The position numbers were made by a program, and so were the translations under genes. Positions 12,197 through 22,363 of a DNA stretch of 64,000 bases are shown here, in pieces. A model generated the notes under the pieces. That model ran no database searches. It was not told the origin of the DNA and worked only from the letters and a program-made list of their open reading frames with translations. How positions within the stretch are numbered: the stretch's first letter is position 1; each line of letters opens with the position of its first letter. This stretch comes from Apiosordaria backusii (lineage: Eukaryota; Ascomycota; Sordariomycetes; Sordariales; Lasiosphaeriaceae): positions 558,001-622,000 of the forward strand of contig JAUKTV010000004.1 of NCBI GenBank assembly GCA_030549205.1, read 5' to 3'.

Positions 12197-12829
12197 ATGG
12201 AACGAGCACAAGGGGGGGACCGCTGGCTTCGGCGACAAAGATCTGAAAGATTCATAACCCCTGAAGATCTCCTCAGAGGCGAACTCTTGACAGAAGTTAT
12301 CCTGCTGAAAGAAAATGGAGACACTGTGTGGTTACCGAGAGCCCTCATCAGTTATCATTACGATCAATCCTACCTGCCTGCAGCAACTGCAGAGATATGG
12401 GGCCATCCAAATACTCAACAAGCATTGACCGCCGAACTGGCCCGGTCAGCCAATATATTATCTCCCATGGGGTGGCTCTCGAGCAATCGTTCACTGTGTA
12501 TATGGTTCCAAATCCCGCAAAGCTCGCTGCCATGGACCATTATACGGTTCCCGGTTCTCGACAGTGAATTGTGTCGCGTGAGGGGGGTGAGCATCATCCT
12601 GGGAGTTCCGTTCATCCGTTGGTACACGGCCTATTACGGGCTAGATAGACCACAACGACAACCACAATCACAGTACGTTTTTAACAATAGAGCTTTGGCG
12701 CCAAACGGCGGCCAACAACAGAGTTCTGGCGACCGAGCTCGGATGGCGCGCATGCCTTTGATCGTCGCTGAGGAAGAGGGTGATATTGATGGCGGCCCCG
12801 ATCTGGGACAGGATCATGAACAGTTTTGA
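12197..12829 (+). CDS. P2: degenerate retropepsin-like domain protein, block 1
   Basis: Single coding exon, 210 residues, start at the ATG of 12197 (the frame also has a GTG one codon earlier). Residues about 32-142 fit a retropepsin-like fold: strand LTEVILLKE, then ALISYHYDQSYLPAATAEIWG where active enzymes have Asp-Thr/Ser-Gly, a flap-like MGWLSSNRSL, paired strands, IIRFPVLDSELC, and the closing VSIILGVPFIRWY. No Asp sits at the catalytic position. The best relative is the gene at 29526..30212 (shared LIS, QSY, SPxGxLSSxRSL, IRFPV, ILGxPFI-WY). An intron with canonical signals follows 20 nt after the stop, so the transcript probably has a spliced 3' leader-like tail. Function unknown; a binding rather than cleaving role is inference. 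Confidence 0.65.
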   Translation: MERAQGGDRWLRRQRSERFITPEDLLRGELLTEVILLKENGDTVWLPRALISYHYDQSYLPAATAEIWGHPNTQQALTAELARSANILSPMGWLSSNRSLCIWFQIPQSSLPWTIIRFPVLDSELCRVRGVSIILGVPFIRWYTAYYGLDRPQRQPQSQYVFNNRALAPNGGQQQSSGDRARMARMPLIVAEEEGDIDGGPDLGQDHEQF

Positions 12830-12848
12830 CTCGAGGTTGGAGCGTGAG

Positions 12849-12901
12849 GTATGTCGTTAGAATAAGCAATGAGGCTCATGCAACACTAACTGTCGTGGTA
12901 G
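12849..12901 (+). other. intron downstream of the P2 stop codon, conserved between blocks
   Basis: Donor GTATGT, branch CACTAAC, acceptor GGTAG, 53 nt. The interior AATGAGGCTCATGCAAC is also present in the intron at 30221..30281 (ATGAGGCTCATGCAAC). The intron starts 20 nt after the TGA, so the stop codon would be upstream of an exon junction. At that distance (less than about 50 nt) nonsense-mediated decay is not necessarily expected. Confidence 0.6.
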
Positions 12902-14436
12902 GGATTTCCTTGCCTGTGTGGCTCCGCAAAAACGGGTACCCACTGCCTGGGTGCTGCGGAACTGCTTTGGGGCGAGACTGTTGACCAGCCAGTGATTTCT
13001 TTGCGGGTGCGAGCTTGGGTGCTACAGAATCCACATTGGTTCGTACTGCGATGCTAGAACTGTCACGCAGGTTGACGGCTTGTTGTTGAGTTTTGGTTGG
13101 CTACGCATCTTGTATCCGTTCATTGGTCGCTCGTTGTCTGGTTGACCTTGGTCTCTTGACATTTGGTGATCCTGTGATCCTCCAGGTTCCGGCTCCTTCA
13201 TGGTTCAGCCAATTCGGTAGTTCCATGAGAAGCGGGCCGGCGTTCCATGGTTCGGTCGTGGGCTGCTAGGGGCTTGTGGATGGCAGGGATAGTTCTGCGA
13301 CGAATCGGATCTATCGTCGCCGTTTGTGCTCAACTGTCCGGGCAGGGTTTTGGGGCTTTGGGAAGATGGCTTGATGAGGAGACGAGTTCTGGGGCTGGGA
13401 GATCTTTAGCGGCTTGGTAGGCTGGAATGGAAATGCAGAGAGTTTTTCGTATGACGTGGTTATGATCTCTTTTTCTTTTTCTTAGCTGGGAGATTGGGGG
13501 AGGTCCGCTTTATGCGGACAGGAAGACTTTCTTCCAGCGTGGTGTTCATGCCAGACTTTATGTTCTCAAGTACTTGTCTCCAACCGGTACGTTAGTTCCT
13601 TGAATTCATTCTGTCTTCCAACATTACTATGGCATGCTTTTTCAGCGGGACTGTTTGGAGTTGCGGTGTGGAAATAAGAAAGAGGCTGTCTGAATACAGT
13701 AATGCGGAAGGGGTTAGGGTTATGTATGGCATCCGAAACCCCTGAACATCTCCACACTTGAAGCATCCACCTTTGACCTCACCTGTTCATCCCTCCAAAC
13801 ATGTCCAGTTGTTTCCTTTCGACATCATTCGTTTTCTTAAAAGAAAAATGAGGGTTTCATATGACGAATAGCTAGTTATGGCGAATGTGACTTTCGTACT
13901 CTTCTGCGGCTCCTACTGCCGGCCTTGATGCCGAACAAGATACCAGGGCTCCTGTGCAGGTAGGTATCTCCTCAGAAGTTCTATGGTGACCTAACGGTGA
14001 GGTGAGTAGCTTTTCATCTGGACTTTTGTTTTCACTCTTGCGCAAGGTTTTATCAGCAGCCCTCTACTTTTAACCAACAGATTTATTTTTCGGAACCCCA
14101 TATTGCTTGAGGTCATCAGCATATGTGATTTTTCGCGTTGGTTTTAGCACAGTATTGAGGTTGGTCGGCTGGTCTTATCGAGGTAAAGACGGCAAGAAAT
14201 TTCATTATATTTGCTTTTATTTCTCTATAGGTACCTATATAACCGAGCTTTGAAGTCATTCTTTCTAAGGTAGTTGCTTATCAATTACACTGACTGATTG
14301 TCTGCTAATAAGAAAACCTAAGTAACTAGAGATTGCACTATCATGCCCCAACTTCTATATGATAAAAAGCAAAAGAAATAGCGTGACGTTGATAAAGAAA
14401 ACGGAGGAGAAGAATTGTCTTTCAAAAGGATAGTAG
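12902..14436. other. convergent intergenic region P2/B2 with telomere-like motif
   Basis: About 1.5 kb holding the remaining 3' UTR of P2 and a GGGGTTAGGGTTA motif at 13710..13722. The equivalent gap in block 2 has GGGTTAGGGTT at 31086..31096. No gene is visible. Confidence 0.5.
13710..13722. repeat. interstitial telomere-like motif (GGGGTTAGGGTTA)
   Basis: About two TTAGGG units between convergent P2 and B2, matched by a motif in the same gap of the second block. Confidence 0.5.
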
Positions 14437-15271
14437 TTAGCATAACCCTGAGCAGACGCTGCTTGAATGGTCTGAGAAGGTGCTGCTTGAAGGTGATATT
14501 GTGTGCAGTCGTTGCTGTGGGTGTTGATAATTGGGAGTGTGCTCGTCTCCATTGACAAGGTCTCGTTGCCTTTGCATGACCTGACATGTCTCCTGTCTGT
14601 TGCTGGTGCTGTTCAGCACGCCGACGGAGCTCCGCGATGTTGCTCCGCCTCGTTTGTTGAACGATACGGACCGAGTCTCTCCTCCTTCTTCTGTATAAGT
14701 TGGATGGACGGGATTGAGAAAGCTTCTCTACCCCAAGTGGCATGCGGGGAGGCAGCGCCCTCCTTCGTTGTGCTTGGGCAATATTGGTGTATCTGGTGGC
14801 TATTGCCTGGGCCCAGTTGAGATTTCGAGTGAAGCCCAGCTTATAACTATCTCGGCCGGAGATTGCTGGCACATTCGTAATACGGTGAGAAGTCTTGAAA
14901 GTTGGGCACTGGTTCGTGAGGTCGTTGCCAAGGCTCCATTCTACCGTGACGTCTACAGGCCCGAGGGAAAGACGGCGTCTAAGCTTCCTCTGATCTTCAG
15001 GTTTTTGAACCATGGAGCATAAGATACCGAAAGACACGGTATTGCCTTGGCGGCAGGTATTGCTGGTTGTGTACTGAAAGCTGCAGGCTTTGCAGAATCT
15101 TTGGAACATTGATGGAGCTCCGCCGATTGCAACAGAGCGGAGATACACTTGAGCTGGCTTGTTACCTGTTAAAAACATAGTTTGAAGGTCGTTGTGAAAG
15201 CGGGACTACTCACCCTGGCTTCTTGGGTCTCATTCCAACTTGATCTCGACGGCGGGTTTAACAGCTGACAT
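14437..15271 (-). pseudogene. family B protein, copy 2, probably disrupted
   Basis: Homologue of the minus-strand gene at 31530..32338. Exon 1 in the homologous frame runs 15271 to 15214, but its codon 14 is TGA (15230..15232), between IKLE and DPRSQ, where the relative reads IKVEEPRDK. The intron 15166..15213 (48 nt, GTGAGT to AACAG) restores the frame of exon 2, which matches the relative well: VYLRSVAIGGAPS, VTVEWSLGND, PTFKTSHRITN, LNWAQAIAT, ELRRRAEQH and QQTGDMSG. After TGDMSG the conserved tail (VMQRQ, SSSVCSG) continues in another frame, consistent with a small deletion near 14580. If the open frame is followed instead, a novel tail ends at 14318. Translation might start inside the intron at 15178. 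Two independent lesions favour decay, but a shortened functional protein is possible. Head-to-head with P3. Confidence 0.5.
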
Positions 15272-15735
15272 TATAAAAGAAACCGGCCTTGAATAGGTAG
15301 ATTCGATGATTTCCAGGTAGGGTACGTAGACAGTGGAAATTTTGGGTCAATGCCATTCGACAACCTGGCGGGCCAGACCAGGAGCGCCTATCGGTTTAGG
15401 TTTCTCCAATTTCCATCATCTGCAACTTCTTACACCCCGGCAGTGTTCTGGTAGTGTGCCAGTAGGTATTCGCCCAAGCCACGTGCGACTCTCTCAACCT
15501 CACCTCCTTCTGCTCTCGATACTAAGGTACCTACGTCACCCAATCACCACCAGTCTCATACCCCTGTTTCGTACGAACACGGATACACAGAAAACACAAG
15601 TTCAGGGGAGTACTTCAGTCACAAGCGTTATTCAAAAGAGCTGGTTCACGCAACTTTGACTTGAGGCTATGAATCATCACCCTCTCTGCTTTTGTGGAGG
15701 GCGTTGGTCCTTTTCCCACCTACCTTCACTACTGA
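15272..15735. promoter_or_regulatory. short divergent promoter region B2/P3
   Basis: Only about 0.46 kb separates the divergent starts, the tightest of the six pairs. No specific motif was recognised beyond short TACCTA-type runs. Confidence 0.4.
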
Positions 15736-16836
15736 ATGATCCACGAAGCAAAACTTCACAACGCCTTCACAACCGTGAATCACTGTTTCACCATGAATTA
15801 TCACCAGGCCCGAAAGGTCGACCCGAACCACCCAGGCGACAACAACGAGAATCGGAACAAAGCTGTCTTTGTTGATCCAAGCATGCCTGCTGGCAACTAT
15901 CACACATACGTTGACCACGATCTCAACCATCACCACCAGCACCATCCGTATCATGTCAATCCAAGGTTTCGGAATGTGACACATCTTACTGTTGCTCCTG
16001 CCCCTGCCCCCGCGATTCGGAATGACCGCATTTTCAACGCTGCGACACTGGGCGTCAACTTTGCCATGAATCAGCAGCATGCAGTGCCTTCTGGAGGCCT
16101 GCCACCTCCCCCGCCAGAAGGCGTAGGCTCCACAGCGCCTCTGCAAGCTGTCATCGCAGGGTCCGCGAACCCCAGGTCCCCTCATCTCGGCCCTTTCAGT
16201 GATACCCCGAAAGCACATGCTATCCCTGAAAAAGTCATGATTCAAGTCAAAGGAAAATGGTTTGTTGCCCTCGTAAGCGACAACCAAGTGTCCATCATGG
16301 ATCGTGACTTTGCAGAGAGATTCTTAGAGCTAGAGGCAATGCCGTTCCCAGGCCGTCGACAGTTGCAGGAGATCGCCAGCGTGACCGACGGGCATAGCTC
16401 TGGACCTAAAGATTTTGCTACCTTCAATGCTACAATTCCCTCTCTGGAACTGGACAACTGGAAGGTCAATGTTGCGCTTCTCCCAGACACCTGGAAGCAC
16501 CAACCTGCTCCGCTGTTGTTGGGTCAAAGCTTTTTCGAGAGGCTGGCCAGAGAACATGGCTCGACCAGCCACAGATCCAATGAGAGCCAGCTGCAACGGC
16601 AGATCGCGTCAATCCCATCGATTCAATCAATTAACCGCATGACATCGCATGCCATGCATCATGCATCGACAACTGGCGTGCCTTCTTCCGTGGCGTTTGG
16701 TGGAAGAGCCTCTTCTACAGGTGTCAACAACGTCTTCAACGGATCGCAAACAGTCAACCCCCGCGATATTTACAACAAACCTCAGAGCAGCTACTTTGAT
16801 GGTAGTGCGCCCCCTGGCGCGGATGACTTTTCTTAG
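15736..16836 (+). CDS. P3: degenerate retropepsin-like domain protein, block 1
   Basis: One exon, 366 residues from the first ATG. A better start context, TTCACCATGA, is at 15793 (Met20) and may be the true start. The N-terminal 160 residues look disordered, with a His-rich tract (HDLNHHHQHHPYH, about 61-73) and Pro-rich runs. Residues about 166-270 fit the array's retropepsin-like domain: KWFVALVSDNQVSIMDRDF occupies the place of the strand, Asp-Thr/Ser-Gly loop and helix, and APLLLGQSFFERL the closing strand. An Asp is present in SDN but out of register with the consensus triad, so activity is doubtful. The C-terminus is Ser/Asn-rich. It matches its positional partner at 34003 only weakly; in its long disordered N-terminus it resembles the gene at 22364 more. 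No intron is apparent. Confidence 0.6.
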   Translation: MIHEAKLHNAFTTVNHCFTMNYHQARKVDPNHPGDNNENRNKAVFVDPSMPAGNYHTYVDHDLNHHHQHHPYHVNPRFRNVTHLTVAPAPAPAIRNDRIFNAATLGVNFAMNQQHAVPSGGLPPPPPEGVGSTAPLQAVIAGSANPRSPHLGPFSDTPKAHAIPEKVMIQVKGKWFVALVSDNQVSIMDRDFAERFLELEAMPFPGRRQLQEIASVTDGHSSGPKDFATFNATIPSLELDNWKVNVALLPDTWKHQPAPLLLGQSFFERLAREHGSTSHRSNESQLQRQIASIPSIQSINRMTSHAMHHASTTGVPSSVAFGGRASSTGVNNVFNGSQTVNPRDIYNKPQSSYFDGSAPPGADDFS

Positions 16837-19310
16837 GACGGAAGAGAGTGGGAGCGGCACTAGCTCATCTGGATGGGTGGTAGGGCGCAAGGTTTCTTCC
16901 GGGCTTTTTGTTTTGGTTGGGTTTATCGGGCAATTTTCAGTTTCATGGAAGATGGTCTCCCTTCTAGGGGGAACCAGACTTGACACAGATCTGGGAATGG
17001 CCCGAGAAGGCGTTTTGGCGGTTTACCGCGTACCATGCTGTTGTTGGATTCCTTGGCCTTCTTAGAGTTCCCTTGCTACCTGTCTCAGCGCTCATGATAT
17101 CTCCATTGCTTAGAGAAAAACGATGCACCACTGATCAAAAACTGAAGTTGTGCACCGCTTCAAGGTCTACTATTGGGCTCATCACCCATGATATGACATG
17201 ATTAAGAGTGTCAAATACCACTAGAGTTGCCTAGGTTTGGCAGTCAAGCACCCAGTTATGAGCCAGCATATTTGAGAAAATGACAGTTTTGATCACTGAC
17301 TTGACGGGTGTTCTAGCAGGCTCCCATTGCCACGGACCTATCAAGCCGCCTCGCTAGTGCCAACATGTTCAGGGCTTTTGCATGAATGCGCGGGTGACAA
17401 CGCATCCCAGCTGGTGCTGATCTCCGACATCTTGATTATTTGTGACTGGAGGCTATTGCCTACGAAAGCCTTCGCAATAGGTACATCCCTAGGTATTATG
17501 CACAATCCTTCAAGAATCCGACGTTGAGTTAGAGTTATCATCTCCATGACCGACAATTTCTGGGGATGAATGAGATGTTGGGTAAGGTGAGAGATATGGT
17601 TGGACACGCCTTTCGAAACTTGATAGATCCGCAGACCAGAGACCCGAGCCGCCATTAACGGGCCAATAAAGACCCCAACATTCACCCAGTTTTCAAGAGT
17701 TCCAAGCACCAAGTTGATGCGTTTGCATTAGCGTCGGGTTGTTCCATCTGGGCACCATAATGACTCCAGAATACGTACCAGGAAAATCTCTGCTTTGAGG
17801 GTTGAAGACAACCACAAACCTGGACGGCCTCCCAGTCGAGGTCATAGCGCACCTTACAGATGTGCCTCCTGCATTGCGCCACCTCTCAGCTCCAGGTATG
17901 TGACACGCAGAGGCAGCTAAGCCCACGGATAGCCTGGTCTAATAGGTACTCTGGGCACAATCCGACCCCAGTGGACGCCTCTTAGGTTCGTGCTGTCTGC
18001 GGTGTAGCACCTCATACAAGATTGCGACTTCCTTATCGAGCTCATCTCTTCTCCTCAGTGAAACAAAGACATTGTGCATGCTTCATCTGCTGCTCCTGTT
18101 TGCCTGGTCTAACAGACACAAGGTAGTGGAGAAAGAAGCCATGGATAGGTATGGCATGGCATGGCATGCCCAGCCTCCTGTGGAAAAGAAATAGCCAGGA
18201 ACTAGAGATCGGCCAACGGTCGACGTGGCTATTCAAGAAAAAGCAAAACATCCAAGCGTTCATCAGCGCGCCGTTAGACGCCAGCTTTCAGATCCAGGCT
18301 AGCCCTGTCTTGATTTCCAGGTTCTTTTGATAACAGTTCGGAGTCTAGACTCGAAAAAGAGAAAGAGAGAGAGAGAGGATAGTTGTCACATGAGAAGAAA
18401 CAAAAAGATTTCGCTGCTTCAGAACCACCTCCTTAGCCAACGAGGGCCATTTCATGATGGGTCGAATGCGCTCCATGCTTTGCCGCCCGCTTAGATCCGC
18501 CTGTGCCTCTCAAAACACGCTACCTTAGATCAGACGAAGCGCCAGCCTTCAGCCTTCCAGTTCCCCAAAGATGAACCCTTGGCGTCCACCCTTGTCGTCT
18601 GTAATATCCTTCTGAGCAAACATCAACATGTGTCATGAGATGATAGCTTTAGCGTTAATCGGCGAATAAATCTTCCCTCATCAGTATTCAGTACGTACAT
18701 GGCAGCCTCCGTAGCATCCTTCTCAGCAACAGCAGCAGCCATGAATCTAGCTTTGTCAGGAATGAAAAGTATTACACAATCTGTCAAGGAACCAAATCTG
18801 GGTATAGCTGGTTATCAGGTGTGGCGAGAATCCGATATGGCGACGACCTGAGTACCATCCATCTTCGCCGCCAGTCAGTCACTCATTTAAGCCGCATAAG
18901 ATTGTGGGTTATTGACCAGGTTTTCTGACCCGCGACATGCGCCATGCCCCGTATTCTGCCAGTCGGCGTGTTTCAAAACATCAACGTGCGTGCAGAAGAA
19001 GGTTGAACGAAAGTGGGATTAAATGGAGCGTGTCGTTTGGGACCCAGGTAAGTGACCAGAGACATCTGTTTTTTCCTCCGCTTTTCTTTTTAAGACATTA
19101 CCGAGAGAACATTAAACCCTAGATGAAATAAACATAGAGATTACTAGACATAACGAAGAAGACAGCCAAAGCCAACGATGCCCGAGCTTGAAAAAGACCG
19201 AGTCCAGTAAACAATGGACATCTTTACTGCCAGGCGCCGGCCCACAGACATCAACAAGATGGCCTTGCCACGAACACAACTGGGAGCCGGCGCGGGCACG
19301 CAGATCTTTT
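16837..19310. other. inter-block region between the two three-pair blocks
   Basis: About 2.5 kb between P3 and the second family C gene. It holds an AG-rich microsatellite near 18353..18380. Open frames such as the minus-strand one at 17341..17712 (123 residues) have no relatives in the window and no splice support. No residual block boundary sequence was recognised. Confidence 0.45.
18353..18380. repeat. AG microsatellite / purine tract
   Basis: A run of GA dinucleotides inside a purine-only stretch in the inter-block gap. Ordinary simple sequence. Confidence 0.6.
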
Positions 19311-20051
19311 TCAGAGGAACGACTCCTCCACAGGAGCCCAGATCCTTGCTCCCGGCTGTCCTGCTGTCTTGTCTTCCCTCCAATGCCGCTCTACTTCGCG
19401 ATCCCACTGCCACTCGCCAAGTCTTCTCCGCTTCCCATGTTGTCCGGTGCGGCTGGCGCTGATAAAAGGGGCAAGAAAAGGGGCAAACACATTCGGGTCA
19501 CCGGTAGCGTCGTATTCGTCACAAGCTTTGCGCTTCTTCTCAGCTTCCTGCTTGAGGAGTACTTGCTGCCTCTCCCGGACCGTGCTCGATGTTGGGTTGG
19601 GAGAGACACGATAAGACGCTTGTGGGGTGGTGACCTTTGCAGAGGTTTTGCGTGATGATGATCCTTCTTTCAACCATGTAACGAAGCCGGATTTCTTGCG
19701 AGATGTGGCTCTGCTGGGGGTGGTGCTAACTGAAGTGGATGGTTTCACTGTCCTGGTGGTGCGAAGCTCAGCGTGTTTGCCAGCGAGTTTGTCTCGGACG
19801 GTACTCGATCGTGTTTGGATTCTGTTGACCACTTGAACTTTTTGCCCCTTTTCGCCAACACGCTCGTGGTTCTTCCGCGGTTGTATTCGGTGGGTTTGTT
19901 TGCTTTTCGTGCCCGGCTCCGGTCGTGACAAGGCGTCTGTGTCCGTCGCGCTGACCAAGGGGGACTCCGCGGCGGGACGGGTGCCTTGTTTCTTGCTACC
20001 CGGGTTGCGATCCGACGTTGCTCTTAACAGCCGTGGTCCCGTTTGCCGCAT
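19311..20051 (-). CDS. family C protein, copy 2 (unknown function; array gene)
   Basis: 246 residues from Met at 20051; the frame is open for 47 more codons upstream to 20192, but the start at 20051 (MRQTGPRLLRATSDRNPGSK) aligns in position with copy 1. The basic, Ser/Thr-rich N-terminal half is probably disordered and contains KTRSSTVRDK-like repeats of the phrase STVRDK/STVRERQ. The C-terminal signature matches copy 1: DATGDPNVFAPFLAPFI, RLGEWQWDREVERHWR, and IWAPVEESF. The TGD here is intact, unlike TND in copy 1, and links family C to family B. Head-to-head with the P gene at 22364. No known domain recognised. Confidence 0.63.
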   Translation of the reverse strand: MRQTGPRLLRATSDRNPGSKKQGTRPAAESPLVSATDTDALSRPEPGTKSKQTHRIQPRKNHERVGEKGQKVQVVNRIQTRSSTVRDKLAGKHAELRTTRTVKPSTSVSTTPSRATSRKKSGFVTWLKEGSSSRKTSAKVTTPQASYRVSPNPTSSTVRERQQVLLKQEAEKKRKACDEYDATGDPNVFAPFLAPFISASRTGQHGKRRRLGEWQWDREVERHWREDKTAGQPGARIWAPVEESFL

Positions 20052-22363
20052 GGCGCCGTCTGCCAGGATGATGATGCGCGAAACAATGAGCCCCAATGGC
20101 AATGCTCTAGGGCCAATTAAGCAACGGCTTTCCCCTTGGGTCAATTGGGCCCTTTTGAGGGTAACTTGGAACGGAATCGGATCCAGCAACACTCCCCGGG
20201 ACGGTCAACAGTTAAAAGCAATCCTGAGCCGCTCCGATACAGGAAGAGGCTCCAGGAACGCTCTGCAGGCTTTCAGTTGTGTAGTTTCAGAAGTGCTCTA
20301 ATTAGATGACTTAGAACCAATTGACCAGCCTAAACGAAAGGCGATGCAAAGCTGCAGATTGCGGCTGTAATAAGAGCCTTACAGGCGTGTCGGTCTTGGA
20401 GGAAGCTGCTGAGTTCCTTGGACGAAAGGTAGTGGACGAGGCCCAACTTAATCATCTTGGTTTGGCGATGTTTACAACGCGAACACAATGAACACGCGCT
20501 CATCCATAAACTTTTAGCCGTGGTTATCCGAATCAATTTCCCGTCGACGAGCAACTCAAGTAGGGCAATGAAGTATTTTTACCCTCTTCATCACCGTGAT
20601 GGAGCCCGCGGCCATGCAGACCTCCATGTGTAGATCCCATGGGGGAGGGGGCCCAAGAGCGCGGCCCAGTTGCTCCAAATGATCTTCCCCGCAGCAAAAG
20701 GCTGCAGTGTGGCCCCTAAACGAAACAATAAGTTCGCTTCCGTCAACTGGGATGGTGGGCATGGCGGCGGGGTTAGACACGGCGTTTCGCTTGCCATCAG
20801 ACTCTCAATTTTGCTTGTTGCCCAACGCTAGACTAACTACATCGAGGAGCACCCAACTCTTGAACTGCAGCAAAGCAGGGCGCAAATGCCCAGGAAAAGG
20901 AAGCTCCAGGTCGTACTTGCCAAAAGAGGCTCAGCTGGTGGGTGCTCTCCTGCCGTTGTTGCGTCGAAGGGCTTCAGCTCCAGCTGTGACATGAGACGAG
21001 TTGTGCGGCACGCACTCTTGAAAGAGAGCAGGGGCAACCTACCCAAGAAAATGATGTAGGGAAGCCCCGGTAGCCTCGAAACCCATGCTCGAGCAAAGAA
21101 CTCTAACTCTGTATCCCATTCTCATCGCTCTCCTCCACCTCTCCTCCCCGTTCTGTTGGCGATACCTTTGCCCACAAGTCGAAAGCCAACCCGAAGCTTA
21201 GGTCCTGCCAGAGCCTTCATCATCTCTCAATGTCTTTTCCACACCAATTTCCAACATACGTACCGTCGACATGTGAATTCCATCTGGAACCATGACCCTG
21301 AACCTTTCCCGACATGCTCTAAGGTCGGGCACATACACCGTGCGGACCGAGAATGCCTGGGCTGCCAGCGCACCACCGTTCGCCCCCTTTTCTAGCCAAT
21401 ACCGACATTCATACAAGGCCATATGAACTTGGGGCGGCGACACCAATTTCCGCCATTCCGGTAATTCCATGGCATATTCGGTGAGGAAATGGATAAGGAT
21501 AATGGGTGGAAGCGTCCTGTCGCGCAGAAGTCAGTTTGATGCTGCTAGCCTGCCGATACCACCTCGCCTCTCACCAGATCCTATAGGTTTTGCCCGTAAA
21601 ACCACCTTGCGAGCCTTCCATTCCGCTTGATTCGGTCCACCTCAACAAGGGAAATAGCGTTCCTTGCTCGTCAGGTTCTCTACCTCTCAATCCAGTGTAG
21701 GTCAGTTCTAGGTCTGGTGCTGCTGTCGTCAGCGGTTGCGGCTTCACCTCCCTTCCTTCGTTTATCCGACGCCCAACCACTCCTTGGCCTGTTGTTGAGT
21801 CTGGATATGAGAGATAGCGCAACAAACATCTCGGCTCTCCGTCTCTCTGTCTTTGCACCGCCTCACTTTCTTTTCCTCCACATAGCTTTCGTCTGCTACT
21901 CTCCCCAGACCTTATCCCCACTTCTCCAGTAACTTCCCCTCCAGAACACCGCCTCTTTTCCATTCGCGTGCCGCCCTTTGTGAAGGGGGTCGCTGTGTGG
22001 CTGTTGTTTTTCCCATTGCCGTTTCTGGATACGTGCAATTGCCCCACGGCCCAACTCACAGTCAAAACGGCTGGCAGCTCCAGACGAGCTTTCGAATCTG
22101 TTAAACTTAAAGTTTCGATCTCTTCCTGAATGACCGACCTGCGATTTGGAGCCAAGTCTGTGCCAAGTTGACACAATAACGTCGGTAAGTGTTCCTCACG
22201 ATACCGTTTTAGGCCTTGGCTGACAAACACACAAGCGTCAAGATCAGAGATTCTGAAGCGGGACCCGAGCTCTTCTTCGCAAAAGCTTCCAGTGTTTATG
22301 ACTCCCATCTAGTACCTGGAGAAGATATCCCTAGCCCGTACACGCCGTCCAATAGCACCCATC
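20052..22363. other. divergent intergenic region between family C copy 2 and P1'
   Basis: About 2.3 kb that should hold both promoters and the 5' leader of P1'. A long minus-strand frame at 21571..22308 (245 codons) ends close to the P1' start and was judged fortuitous. No RNA gene or repeat recognised. Confidence 0.45.

Noticed and set aside
17341..17712. Minus-strand open frame of 123 codons in the inter-block gap
   Set aside because: Reasonable composition but no homologue in the window, no motif and no splice signals; could be a transcribed spacer.
21571..22308. Minus-strand open frame of 245 codons just upstream of P1'
   Set aside because: No relative in the matching interval of block 1, odd composition (runs of Gly, Arg and Glu), and it occupies the expected promoter and leader of P1'.
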